DNA of 7,105 nt from Deltaproteobacteria bacterium (GTDB taxonomy: Bacteria; Desulfobacterota; Deferrimicrobia; Deferrimicrobiales; Deferrimicrobiaceae): positions 1 to 7,105 of the forward strand of contig JANXPS010000117.1 in assembly GCA_025357175.1 (NCBI GenBank), read 5' to 3'. The stretch's first letter is position 1, and the number at the start of each line of letters is the position of its first letter. Position numbers and translations under genes: made by a program. Below are positions 1-6,953 of this stretch, one piece after another. The notes under the pieces are model-generated. The model ran no database searches. It was not told where the DNA came from and saw only the letters and a list, made by a program, of their open reading frames with translations.

Positions 1-882
1 GGGAGAGGTCCGGTAAACGATCACGCTCGGGACACCCAGAAGCGCGAGTTCAAGCGTCGCCGTCCCAGATGCGGAAATGGCGGCCGACATTCCACGAAAA
101 AGGCGATGGCGATCCTTTTCGACGATCACGGACTTCAAACCGGAATCCGTCAGCGCCGATTCGATCAACCCTCTGAACCGGGGCGAAGCCAGAGGAACGG
201 CAAAGAATACATCCGGCCGAACACCGGATATTCTTTTCGCGGCCTCCACCATCAAAGGGAAATGATTCTGGATCTCTCCGGTGCGGCTTCCGGGAAGAAG
301 GCCGACGACGGTCGACCCCACGGGAATCCCGAATCGTTCCGGTTCGGGATCGGCGCCGAAAAAAGGCGAGAGTTCATCGAGAAGCGGATGGCCGGCGAAG
401 CGGGCGTTGACCCCCGCCTCGAGCAGGGCCGGGAGTTCGAAAGGAAACGGCACGATCACACCGCGCGTGAATCGCGCGAGTTGCTTAGCCCGACCTTTTC
501 GCCATGCCCACAATTGCGGCGGGATGTAGTAGAGAACCGGTACTTTTTTCGCAGCTGCCCGCATTCCGACCCTAAAGTTGAAATCGGGGAAATCGACCAG
601 CAGAACCGCTCCCACCCCCGGCCTGGCGGCTTCCCGACACGCAAGACGAAGCGTCCGCCAGACTTCCGGGAGATGGCGAAGCACCTCGGTCAGGCCAACC
701 ACCGAGATTCCGGCATAGTCGGCCACCAGCTCGACCCCTTCGGCTCGAAGACGGTCTCCGCCGATCCCCGACACGTGAACATCCGGAAATCGTTTCCGGA
801 ATTCGCGAACGGCATTGACGGCATAGGTTTCGCCGGAGGGTTCGCCGCAGACGACGAACAAAGATTTGGAAGCCGGGGTCAA
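1..882 (-). CDS. lpxB: LpxB, lipid A disaccharide synthase (N-terminal 294 residues)
   Basis: This is the first 294 codons of a glycosyltransferase of usually about 380 residues; the frame is open through base 1. LpxB condenses UDP-2,3-diacylglucosamine with 2,3-diacylglucosamine 1-phosphate (lipid X) to form the lipid A disaccharide, as a peripheral inner-membrane enzyme. Recognisable family motifs in order are CGEPSGE (12-18, usually GEASGD), LLVDFPDFN (94-102), YYIPPQLWAWRKGR (118-131), PFPFE (145-149), FAGHPLLDE (162-170), LLPGSR (195-200) and ASGTATLELAL (271-281). Asp in the FPDF segment and Arg200 are near the positions reported as essential in Haemophilus influenzae LpxB, from memory. 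The start is a TTG at 882 overlapping the previous TGA (TTGA); GAGG stands five bases upstream, there is no ATG or GTG in frame nearby, and the N-terminus then has the normal length. The start codon is the least certain point. Confidence 0.95.
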   Translation of the reverse strand, partial: MTPASKSLFVVCGEPSGETYAVNAVREFRKRFPDVHVSGIGGDRLRAEGVELVADYAGISVVGLTEVLRHLPEVWRTLRLACREAARPGVGAVLLVDFPDFNFRVGMRAAAKKVPVLYYIPPQLWAWRKGRAKQLARFTRGVIVPFPFELPALLEAGVNARFAGHPLLDELSPFFGADPEPERFGIPVGSTVVGLLPGSRTGEIQNHFPLMVEAAKRISGVRPDVFFAVPLASPRFRGLIESALTDSGLKSVIVEKDRHRLFRGMSAAISASGTATLELALLGVPSVIVYRTSP

Positions 883-1814
883 CGACTCCTCATCTTGCCC
901 AGGATGCGAAAAGCGACCTCGAGGGCGGCCAGACCATCGGCGCCGGTGACGCGCGGTGTCCCACGCCCCGATGCGCATTCTATGAAATCGCGTATTTCGT
1001 CGCTGAGATGATCGCTCTTCCCGGTTTCGACGATTTCGGCGGAAAGTTCAGGGAGCCCTTCGACTCCGCCCGGCCATGTCCGGCGAAAGATCTGGATCGT
1101 GTTTTCGACAAAGTCCATAGACAGGTATGCGTCCTGCTGGAAGATGCGGATCTTGCGCTGTTTGCGTGCGGACACGCGGCTGGCGGTGATATTGGCGACG
1201 CAACCGTTTGCGAAGGTCAGCCTCGCGTTGGCGATATCGATGTTGGGCGAGATCACCGGAACACCCACCGCATGAATGCGGGTGACCGGCGAACGCACGA
1301 ACGACAGGATCAGGTCGATGTCGTGGATCATGAGGTCGAGAACCACGTCGACGTCGGTGCCCCTTCCTCCGAAGGGTCCAAGCCTGTGGCATTCGATGAA
1401 TCGAGGTTCGGTGAGCACCCCGGCGGCGGAAACGACGGCGGGGTTGAATCGTTCGAGGTGGCCGATCTGGAAAACCAGTTTTCGCCTGGCGGCTTCACGG
1501 ACCAGCGCGCGGGCCTCGCGAACGGTCGCCGCGATCGGTTTTTCGAGCAATACGTGCACGCCGGCTTTCATGGCATCCATCGCGACCCGGTAATGCGCGG
1601 TCGTCGGAACCGCGATGCAGACGGCATCGACGCTCTCGATCAATTTCCGGTAATCCTCGAAATAAGGCACCGAGAATTCGGTGGAGATCGCCTTGCCTCT
1701 TGTCGCGCTCGCGTCCGAGATCCCGACGAAATCCACGTCGTCGAACGAGGCGATCTTCTGGGCGTGCAACCGCCCAAGGTAGCCGACGCCGATGACACCT
1801 ATTCTCCGCCGCAT
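879..1814 (-). CDS. Gfo/Idh/MocA-family oxidoreductase (GnnA-like)
   Basis: The 311-residue protein is a nucleotide-dependent sugar dehydrogenase of the Gfo/Idh/MocA family. The N-terminal Rossmann fold carries GVIGVGYLG (6-14). The family's catalytic lysine motif is EKP at 91-93, and GHLERFNPA (118-126) and LMIHDIDL (161-168, with H164 and D165) form the substrate side. Between lpxA and lpxB the best-known member is GnnA of Acidithiobacillus ferrooxidans, which oxidises the 3-hydroxyl of UDP-GlcNAc so that the aminotransferase GnnB can make UDP-GlcNAc3N, giving amide-linked lipid A. I infer the same reaction here, but no GnnB is next to it, so the substrate is not proven and no symbol is given. 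The ATG lies four bases after the lpxA stop, with GAGG seven bases upstream; its own TGA overlaps the lpxB start. It is full-length for the family, with no missing motif seen. Confidence 0.93.
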   Translation of the reverse strand: MRRRIGVIGVGYLGRLHAQKIASFDDVDFVGISDASATRGKAISTEFSVPYFEDYRKLIESVDAVCIAVPTTAHYRVAMDAMKAGVHVLLEKPIAATVREARALVREAARRKLVFQIGHLERFNPAVVSAAGVLTEPRFIECHRLGPFGGRGTDVDVVLDLMIHDIDLILSFVRSPVTRIHAVGVPVISPNIDIANARLTFANGCVANITASRVSARKQRKIRIFQQDAYLSMDFVENTIQIFRRTWPGGVEGLPELSAEIVETGKSDHLSDEIRDFIECASGRGTPRVTGADGLAALEVAFRILGKMRSR

Positions 1815-1818
1815 GGGG

Positions 1819-2604
1819 TTACCTCAGCACGCCGCGCTTGCTGGACCGGATGAACTCGATCAGCTTGCGCACTTCGGGAATCTGTTCGATCTCGCCCTCG
1901 GCCTTGTCGAGCGCATCCTTAAGCGGCATCTCGGAACGGAAGATGACCCGGTAGGCCTTCTTGAGCGTATCGATGGTCGGCGCGGACATCCCGGCGCGTT
2001 GCAGGCCTATGACGTTGAGACCGAATAAAGAACGGTTTCTACCCTGCCTCGCGGCAACCGCCTTTACGAAGGGCGGGACGTCCTGGGATATGCCGGACAT
2101 CCCTCCGACGATGGCAAGGGAGCCGATCCGTACGAACTGATGGACGGCGCTCAATCCGCCGATGAAGGCGCCATCCTCGATCTCGATGTGTCCCGCCAGC
2201 GTGGCCGCGTTCGCCATGATGACCCTGTTTCCGATATGGCAGTCGTGCGCGACGTGAACGTAAGCCATGATCATGCAGCTGCTGCCGACGCGCGTGACCC
2301 CGCTGCCTGTGGCGGTTCCGCGGTTTATCGTCGCGTATTCGCGGACGATGACATCGTCGCCGATCTCGACCCAGGTCTCTTCGTTCCTGAACTTGAGATC
2401 CTGAGGAGGGGCGCCTATCGAAGCGAAGGAGGAAACGCGGCAATTGCTTCCCATGCGGACGTGGGACTCGACGACTGCGTGAGACCCGATGGTCGACCCG
2501 TCACCGATGGTTACCTTGGGGCCTACGATCGCATAGGGCCCAACGGACACATCCTTGCCCAGTTCGGCGCCCGGATCGATGAGTGCGGTCGGATGGATCG
2601 TCAT
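1819..2604 (-). CDS. lpxA: LpxA, acyl-ACP:UDP-GlcNAc O-acyltransferase
   Basis: The 261-residue enzyme transfers a 3-hydroxyacyl chain from ACP to the 3-position of UDP-GlcNAc, the first step of lipid A synthesis. Hexapeptide repeats forming a left-handed beta helix run from about 3 to 185, followed by a C-terminal helical domain. By alignment from memory to E. coli (offset five), H120 in HVAHDC is the catalytic His125, and H117, H139 (LAGH) and H155 (AVHQF) match His122, His144 and His160. G168 matches Gly173, the chain-length ruler, which points to a long hydroxyacyl chain. Q68-D69 of QDLKF are also kept. The loop at about 183-187 seems some four residues longer than in E. coli. The start at 2604 is set by GGGAGG seven bases upstream (inside fabZ) and by family length; the frame is open to 2790 but that part is fabZ. 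ATGA overlap with fabZ. Confidence 0.97.
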   Translation of the reverse strand: MTIHPTALIDPGAELGKDVSVGPYAIVGPKVTIGDGSTIGSHAVVESHVRMGSNCRVSSFASIGAPPQDLKFRNEETWVEIGDDVIVREYATINRGTATGSGVTRVGSSCMIMAYVHVAHDCHIGNRVIMANAATLAGHIEIEDGAFIGGLSAVHQFVRIGSLAIVGGMSGISQDVPPFVKAVAARQGRNRSLFGLNVIGLQRAGMSAPTIDTLKKAYRVIFRSEMPLKDALDKAEGEIEQIPEVRKLIEFIRSSKRGVLR

Positions 2605-3059
2605 TTCTGGGCCTCCCTGGAAAGATCGACGGGAATCTCGGGGAGCGTGGCGGTGATGTCCGCCTTGGCGACCAGCACGCCGTCGACTTTGACTTCGCCG
2701 TGCATCTTCCAGACGGGCCCCTTGTGGGCGAGGACGTCGAGTTCCATTCGCAACTGGTCGCCCGGGACGACCGGCCGGCGGAATTTGCAATTGTCGATAC
2801 CCGCGAAATAGGCGATGCGCTTCCCTCCGCCGATCGCCATCAGGGCGAAGATGCCGCCTACCTGCGCGAGCGCCTCGATCAGCAGGACGCCGGGCATGAT
2901 CGGGTGACCTGGGAAATGGCCCTGGAAAAAGGGCTCGTTGATCGTCACGTTCTTGAGTCCGACGATCCGTTTGCCCGGTTCGTGCTCAACGATCCGGTCA
3001 ACGAGGAGAAACGGGTAACGGTGCGGAAGCAGTTCCATGATTTCGCCGATTGAAAGCAT
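2601..3059 (-). CDS. fabZ: FabZ, 3-hydroxyacyl-ACP dehydratase
   Basis: The 152-residue hot-dog-fold enzyme dehydrates (3R)-hydroxyacyl-ACP to trans-2-enoyl-ACP in fatty-acid elongation. It competes with LpxA and LpxD for the same hydroxyacyl-ACP pool, which explains its place in lipid A operons. The opening IMELLPHRYPFLLVDRI (7-23) is the family signature. The catalytic pair is H48 in GHFPGHPIMPGVL and E62 in IEALAQ, with the same 14-residue spacing as His54 and Glu68 in E. coli. The length matches the usual 145-155. The ATG at 3059 is preferred over the open frame that extends to 3260, because everything upstream lies over lpxD in another frame and a purine-rich AAGGGGGA stands eight bases before it. 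The gene starts one base after the lpxD stop (TAG, 3063-3061), and its own stop overlaps the lpxA ATG. Confidence 0.97.
   Translation of the reverse strand: MLSIGEIMELLPHRYPFLLVDRIVEHEPGKRIVGLKNVTINEPFFQGHFPGHPIMPGVLLIEALAQVGGIFALMAIGGGKRIAYFAGIDNCKFRRPVVPGDQLRMELDVLAHKGPVWKMHGEVKVDGVLVAKADITATLPEIPVDLSREAQK
2612..2617 (-). promoter_or_regulatory. Ribosome binding site of lpxA, inside fabZ
   Basis: On the minus strand this reads GGGAGG, seven bases before the ATG at 2604, within the last codons of fabZ. It supports the internal ATG over any start in the 186-base open extension upstream. Confidence 0.75.
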
Positions 3060-3060
3060 T

Positions 3061-4095
3061 CTATTCGTCCCCCTTCGAACGATTGTCTTTTTCGAGATGC
3101 GCCACCCGCCGGAACAGTTCAGGAAGCTTCGGCATGAGCGCGGCATTCCTGAGCCAGGTTCCGTGGGGCATGACCGGAATGCCAGACCAGACCTTCGAGT
3201 CCGATGCCTTAAGGGAATCGGCCACGCCGCACTTGGCGCCCAACATGATTCCGTCGCCAATTTCGAGATGTCCCGCGAGTCCTGACTGCCCGCCGATCAT
3301 GACCCGATTGCCGACTTTGCAACTGCCGGAAATGCCCGTCTGGGATGCGATGACGGTATCGGTGCCGATGACGACGTTGTGCCCCACCTGGACGAGGTTG
3401 TCGAGCTTGGTCCCGCGACCGACCCGCGTAACACCGAGCGCGGCTCGATCGACAGTGGTGTTGGCGCCGATCTCGACGTCGTCGGAGATCTCGACGGTTC
3501 CGACCTGGGGAATCTTCTTGTACCCGGTCGCGGATGGCGCGAAGCCGAACCCGTCGCTGCCAAGGACGCTGCCGGCATGAAGGATCACGCGATCGCCGAC
3601 GACGACGTCGTCATAGATGACCGCATTGGGATAGATTCGGCAATCGGAGCCGATCCGGACGTTCCGACCGACGACGACGCCGGGAAAAAGGATGGAGCCG
3701 GCACCCACGGTGGACCCTTCGCCGATCGAAACGAATGCCGAGATCGTGGCACCTGCGCAGATAACGGCAGTCGAATGGATGTCGGCCTTGCCGGATATGC
3801 CCGCTCCCGGACGGTAAGGCGGGTGGAATAATTCGACGGCTGTGGCATAGGCGAGATAAGGGTTGGCCGCGATCAGGAAGGTGGCGGACGCCCCAGGGAC
3901 GGCTTCCCTGGCGATGATCGCGGACGCGCGGGAAATACGGGCCGCGGCGTTGTATTTCCCGTGCGCGATGAAGGTGACCTGCCCTTCAACCGCGTCCTCG
4001 ATCGGGGCGAATCCGTGGACGACGGCATCACCCGGCCCTTCGAGCCGGGCGGATATCCTAGTGGCCAATTCGGCCAGCGTCATGCTATTTGCCAC
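3061..4095 (-). CDS. lpxD: LpxD, UDP-3-O-(3-hydroxyacyl)glucosamine N-acyltransferase
   Basis: The 344-residue enzyme adds the second 3-hydroxyacyl chain, from acyl-ACP, to the 2-amino group of UDP-3-O-acyl-glucosamine, the third step of lipid A synthesis in the cytosol. The N-terminal uridine-binding domain (about 1-100) has the expected layout with FIAHGKY and NPYLAYA. A left-handed parallel beta helix of hexapeptide repeats runs about 101-300, followed by a helical C-terminus. The catalytic histidine of the family is H239 (LVQVGHN), with the second conserved histidine at H276 (LAGH); both fall at the same numbers as in E. coli LpxD. The start is taken as GTG at 4095, because AAGGAGG lies six bases upstream; the alternative ATG at 4083 is 18 bases from that site and would remove only four residues. 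The GTG start overlaps the 3' end of ompH by 11 bases. Confidence 0.97.
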   Translation of the reverse strand: MANSMTLAELATRISARLEGPGDAVVHGFAPIEDAVEGQVTFIAHGKYNAAARISRASAIIAREAVPGASATFLIAANPYLAYATAVELFHPPYRPGAGISGKADIHSTAVICAGATISAFVSIGEGSTVGAGSILFPGVVVGRNVRIGSDCRIYPNAVIYDDVVVGDRVILHAGSVLGSDGFGFAPSATGYKKIPQVGTVEISDDVEIGANTTVDRAALGVTRVGRGTKLDNLVQVGHNVVIGTDTVIASQTGISGSCKVGNRVMIGGQSGLAGHLEIGDGIMLGAKCGVADSLKASDSKVWSGIPVMPHGTWLRNAALMPKLPELFRRVAHLEKDNRSKGDE

Positions 4096-4657
4096 TGCCC
4101 GCCTCCTTGGGCGCCGGATTTTCCTTGTTGACGAGGTCGAGCACCTTGTTCGTGATGTCGAGCGAGGGCGAGACGTGAAGGACGACGTTCGCCTGGGCGC
4201 TGTCCAGAAGCAGGTCGATCTTTTCTTCCGTGACGACGATCATCACCTTGGCTTCGACGACCTTCAGGATGTCTCGCCCCATGTCGGCCTGCCTGCCCTG
4301 CATCTCTTTCTCGGCTTCCTGCCGGGCCTTTTCGTATTCGGCGACCTTCGCCGCGAAACGCTCCTCTTTTTCCTTGAGTTTGCCCTTGCCCTTGTCCTTG
4401 TCCATGAGCACTTTCAGTTTGTCGAGCTCATCCTTGAGTTTCTGGGCTTCGTCTTTTTTCGATTCGACGCCGACCTTCAGTTCGTCGAACCGGATTTCGA
4501 GTTTCTTCTTGGCGACCTTGCCGGCCTCGGACTCGTTGAGGATCCGGGCCACGTCTATGACCGCGATCCTGCTTCCGTCCGCGAACGCCGCCGTATAACC
4601 GGATGAAAGAATTGCCGCCAAGATGGCGACCGCCGGTGCGATCCTGCGAAAGTTCAT
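4085..4657 (-). CDS. skp: OmpH/Skp-family periplasmic chaperone
   Basis: The 190-residue protein belongs to the OmpH/Skp family, trimeric 'jellyfish' chaperones that hold unfolded outer-membrane proteins in the periplasm before BamA. A Sec signal peptide covers residues 1-26 (MNFRR, hydrophobic core, AFA/DG cleavage). The head strand is RIAVIDVARILNESEAG (30-46), followed by a long charged coiled coil from about 47 to 150, rich in Lys, Glu and Leu, with a Lys-Gly turn (DKDKGKGK, 87-93) that looks like the tip of the tentacle. The segment SPSLDITNKVLDLVN (163-177) is the usual closing helix. The last 13 residues are a loose Pro/Ala/Lys tail. The ATG at 4657 is chosen because a strong AGGAGGAG sits six bases upstream and the signal peptide starts there; the reading frame is open further upstream to 4756, but that part overlaps the end of bamA. 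It lies 19 bases after bamA. Confidence 0.93.
   Translation of the reverse strand: MNFRRIAPAVAILAAILSSGYTAAFADGSRIAVIDVARILNESEAGKVAKKKLEIRFDELKVGVESKKDEAQKLKDELDKLKVLMDKDKGKGKLKEKEERFAAKVAEYEKARQEAEKEMQGRQADMGRDILKVVEAKVMIVVTEEKIDLLLDSAQANVVLHVSPSLDITNKVLDLVNKENPAPKEAGSGK
4102..4108 (-). promoter_or_regulatory. Ribosome binding site of lpxD, inside ompH
   Basis: On the minus strand this reads AAGGAGG, a near-perfect Shine-Dalgarno, within the last codons of ompH. It is six bases from a GTG at 4095 and 18 bases from the ATG at 4083, so it decides in favour of the GTG as the lpxD start. Confidence 0.8.
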
Positions 4658-4663
4658 TGGTGA

Positions 4664-4671
4664 CTCCTCCT
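4664..4671 (-). promoter_or_regulatory. Ribosome binding site of ompH/skp
   Basis: Read on the minus strand this is AGGAGGAG, six bases before the ATG at 4657. It sits in the only true intergenic spacer of the window (4658-4676) and fixes the ompH start against the longer open frame upstream. The other genes here carry their ribosome sites inside the preceding gene. Confidence 0.85.
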
Positions 4672-4676
4672 GTGCA

Positions 4677-6953
4677 TCAGAATGCAGTTCCGATCGTGAA
4701 TTCGGCGACCTTTTTCGATTCGCCCGGTTTCGGGGAAAGGTTCCAGCCCCATTCAAACCGCAGGGGGCCCATCGGCGAGTACCACCTCACGCCGATGCCA
4801 GCGGCGTATCGAAGGCCTTCATCTTTGCCCGGCCATTGCCCCTGGCGCCACGTATTGCCGGCGTCGAAAAAGGTCACGCCCTTGAATCCTATGTCGTTCA
4901 TGAGAGGAAAAACGTACTCGAGATTGAAGACGAGTTCCTTGTTGCCACCATAGAGTTCTCCGGTGTTCGGATCGGCCGGTGAGATGCTGCGGGACTTGAA
5001 CCCCCGGACGCTGTAAGGGCCTCCGAGGAAAAATCTTTCGAAAATCGGAACGCGGCCACCGCTCTCGGTGCTGATGACATGCCCCCACATCAGGTTCCCG
5101 GAAAGGACCGATGTTTCGGTTACGGGAAAATACGCCTTGTGGGTCAGGAAATATTTGATGAACTGACTGGAGCCGCCCAGAGGCCCTCCTGCGAATTCGA
5201 GGACCGCGGACTGGGTGGTCCCCCGGGTGGGATCCATGAAGCGATCGGTGCTGTTTCGGGTGACGTTCAACGACAGCGAATGGGTCTGCTGGGTCCCCTT
5301 GTTGAATTCCTCCTGGAGAATGGTCGAGGTTACCGGGTTGATTTGAGTGACTTGACTCGTATCGTGGCGATAGCTCAAGCTTCCGCTGACCAGGCGCGAA
5401 AAATTGTATCCGAGTCCGACCTTGCCGCCGCGCGCCTTGCGCTCGAAATCGGTGTACCGGGTCTTGCTGTTGTACGCGTTGAACAAGGCGCTATAGTCGG
5501 TATCGAAGATGTTCGGGTCCCGGAAATCGAGGCTGAATACGGTTTTTCGCGCTCCGAATTGCGAATTGAGGGAGCTTTTCCAACCCCGCCCGAACAGGTT
5601 GTTTTCGCTGACCTGGACGACGCCGAAAAGCTTGTCTACGGAACTGAAGCCCAGCCCCCCTGAAAGCGTTCCCGTCGGCCCTTCCTGCACCTCGACCTTG
5701 ACGTCTTTCTCGTCGGGAACCGGGGACTGGGAGGTCGTGATCTTGACGTCCTTGAAAAACGACGTTCGAACCAGGTTTTCCTTACTTTCCTTCAACGCGC
5801 TGTCGGAATATTCCTTTCCGTCGACGGCTTCGAGCTGCCTTCGGACGATCCGGTCCATCGTCTTGGAGTTGCCGGCGATTTCGACCCGGCCGAACCTGAA
5901 GCGGGTGCCCTGCTCGACGACGTAGTTGACATCGGCGAGGGGGTAGTTTTTCCGCTTTTCGACGACGGGGCGCACGTTCGCCTCCGCGTAACCCTTGTCC
6001 TTGAGCATCGTCGAAAGATCGAGAAGATCCTGGATCAGCATTTCCCGGTCGAACACCTCGCCCTTGACGAGCCGGACCTTCTTGCGCATCGTTTCGGCGG
6101 GAACCGCGCTTTCGCCGCCGATGGTGACATCCCCGACTCGATATTGACGCCCTTCGAATATACGGATGGACACTTTAAGTCCGTCCGCATCGCGGGAGAT
6201 GACCGGGTCGGACACTTTCGAATCGAGAAATCCCTTGGTGCTGTAAAGCGCCTCGATCCGGAGGATATCGGTCTGGAGAACGTCCTGCTTGAACGTCCCG
6301 GAATCGGTGATGAAGGAAAAGAATCCCTGTTCCTTGGTCTCGATCGTTTTCCGGATTTCCTTGGAAGACAGGTAAAGGTTGCCGTCGATCACGATTCGAG
6401 CGATCTTGACTTTCTCGCCCTCGCGAACCCGGAAGCCGACCTTCATGGATCCGTCCGGCTCCTCGGTCACGGAGGAGTCGATCACGGCGTCGTAATAACC
6501 CTTGTTGTGGTAAAGGTCGTTCATCTTGCGGACGGATTCGCGAACCTTGTCTTCCTGGTACAGATCCCGCTCTTTCAGGGTGATCGCGCCTTTCAGGTCG
6601 GTGCTGTCGATTTCCTTGTTTCCGTCGACCTGTACGCGTGCAATCGGCGGCTTCTCCGAAACGATGATCGTGAGCCTGTACCCTCCGGCGACTTCGGCGG
6701 AATCGAACCGTACATCGGTATAAAAACCCATTTTCCAGATCGTCTTGACGTCGTCCTGGACATCCTTGAGGTCGAAATCGCGCCCGACACGCGTTTTAAG
6801 GTTGAGCAACAGGTCCGAGGCCCTGATTCGGCGAGCGCCCTGAACTTCGATGTCGACCACCTTGAACCCTTCGGAACGAACCGCGCCCGCCCAAAGGATG
6901 AGCAGCAACGAAACGATCGGGAGCAAATGGCTGATGCGGCGCGAATGTCTCAT
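4677..6953 (-). CDS. bamA: BamA, outer-membrane protein assembly factor
   Basis: The 758-residue protein is the Omp85-family core of the BAM complex, which folds and inserts beta-barrel proteins into the outer membrane. A signal peptide is seen at residues 1 to about 27 (basic RRISH, then a hydrophobic run of L/I/V, cleavage near AVRS/EG). Five POTRA repeats follow, each opening with a strand like 'I..V.I.G': about 29-100, 101-178, 180-268, 270-348 and 350-426. The 16-strand barrel occupies about 430-758, with the conserved loop-6 motif VRGF at 649-652, the GGP motif just before it, and a C-terminal phenylalanine typical of outer-membrane barrels. E. coli BamA is about 810 residues, so this one is slightly short, mainly in the barrel loops. 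The ATG overlaps the lolD stop by four bases and has only a weak Shine-Dalgarno (GGGATGA), so translation is probably coupled to lolD. No frameshift is visible. Confidence 0.97.
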   Translation of the reverse strand: MRHSRRISHLLPIVSLLLILWAGAVRSEGFKVVDIEVQGARRIRASDLLLNLKTRVGRDFDLKDVQDDVKTIWKMGFYTDVRFDSAEVAGGYRLTIIVSEKPPIARVQVDGNKEIDSTDLKGAITLKERDLYQEDKVRESVRKMNDLYHNKGYYDAVIDSSVTEEPDGSMKVGFRVREGEKVKIARIVIDGNLYLSSKEIRKTIETKEQGFFSFITDSGTFKQDVLQTDILRIEALYSTKGFLDSKVSDPVISRDADGLKVSIRIFEGRQYRVGDVTIGGESAVPAETMRKKVRLVKGEVFDREMLIQDLLDLSTMLKDKGYAEANVRPVVEKRKNYPLADVNYVVEQGTRFRFGRVEIAGNSKTMDRIVRRQLEAVDGKEYSDSALKESKENLVRTSFFKDVKITTSQSPVPDEKDVKVEVQEGPTGTLSGGLGFSSVDKLFGVVQVSENNLFGRGWKSSLNSQFGARKTVFSLDFRDPNIFDTDYSALFNAYNSKTRYTDFERKARGGKVGLGYNFSRLVSGSLSYRHDTSQVTQINPVTSTILQEEFNKGTQQTHSLSLNVTRNSTDRFMDPTRGTTQSAVLEFAGGPLGGSSQFIKYFLTHKAYFPVTETSVLSGNLMWGHVISTESGGRVPIFERFFLGGPYSVRGFKSRSISPADPNTGELYGGNKELVFNLEYVFPLMNDIGFKGVTFFDAGNTWRQGQWPGKDEGLRYAAGIGVRWYSPMGPLRFEWGWNLSPKPGESKKVAEFTIGTAF

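Noticed and set aside
106..1011. Long plus-strand open frame of 301 codons opposite lpxB
   Set aside because: It lies antisense to a clear lpxB with all family motifs; its translation is low-complexity Arg/Gly/Pro/Asp-rich with no recognisable domain. GC-rich third positions on the coding strand suppress stops on the other strand.
1008..1853. Plus-strand open frame of 281 codons opposite the oxidoreductase
   Set aside because: It is a mirror of the Gfo/Idh/MocA gene, rich in Asp/Gly/Arg, with no motif or ribosome site.
2323..2325. Asn at the position of E. coli LpxA His99 (INRGT in place of IHRGT)
   Set aside because: As I recall, Asn is common here across LpxA proteins, and the catalytic and other conserved histidines are all kept.
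2605..2790. N-terminal extension of the lpxA frame by 62 codons
   Set aside because: It overlaps fabZ in another frame, is Arg-rich and unrelated to LpxA; the ATG at 2604 has a good ribosome site and gives the normal family length.
2140..3053. Plus-strand open frames opposite lpxA and fabZ
   Set aside because: They are shadows of well-supported minus-strand genes and show no protein family features.
3060..3260. N-terminal extension of the fabZ frame by 67 codons
   Set aside because: It overlaps the end of lpxD and shows no FabZ-like sequence; the family signature starts just after the ATG at 3059.
3601..3612. Perfect 12-base palindrome GACGACGTCGTC within lpxD
   Set aside because: It encodes Asp-Asp-Val-Val in a hexapeptide repeat with preferred GC-rich codons; similar gac/gtc runs occur around it, so an operator is not supported.
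3863..4606. Plus-strand open frames opposite ompH, one very rich in Phe/Leu/Ser and looking hydrophobic
   Set aside because: The composition is simply the complement of Lys/Glu/Leu codons of the Skp coiled coil; it resembles a membrane protein only for that reason.
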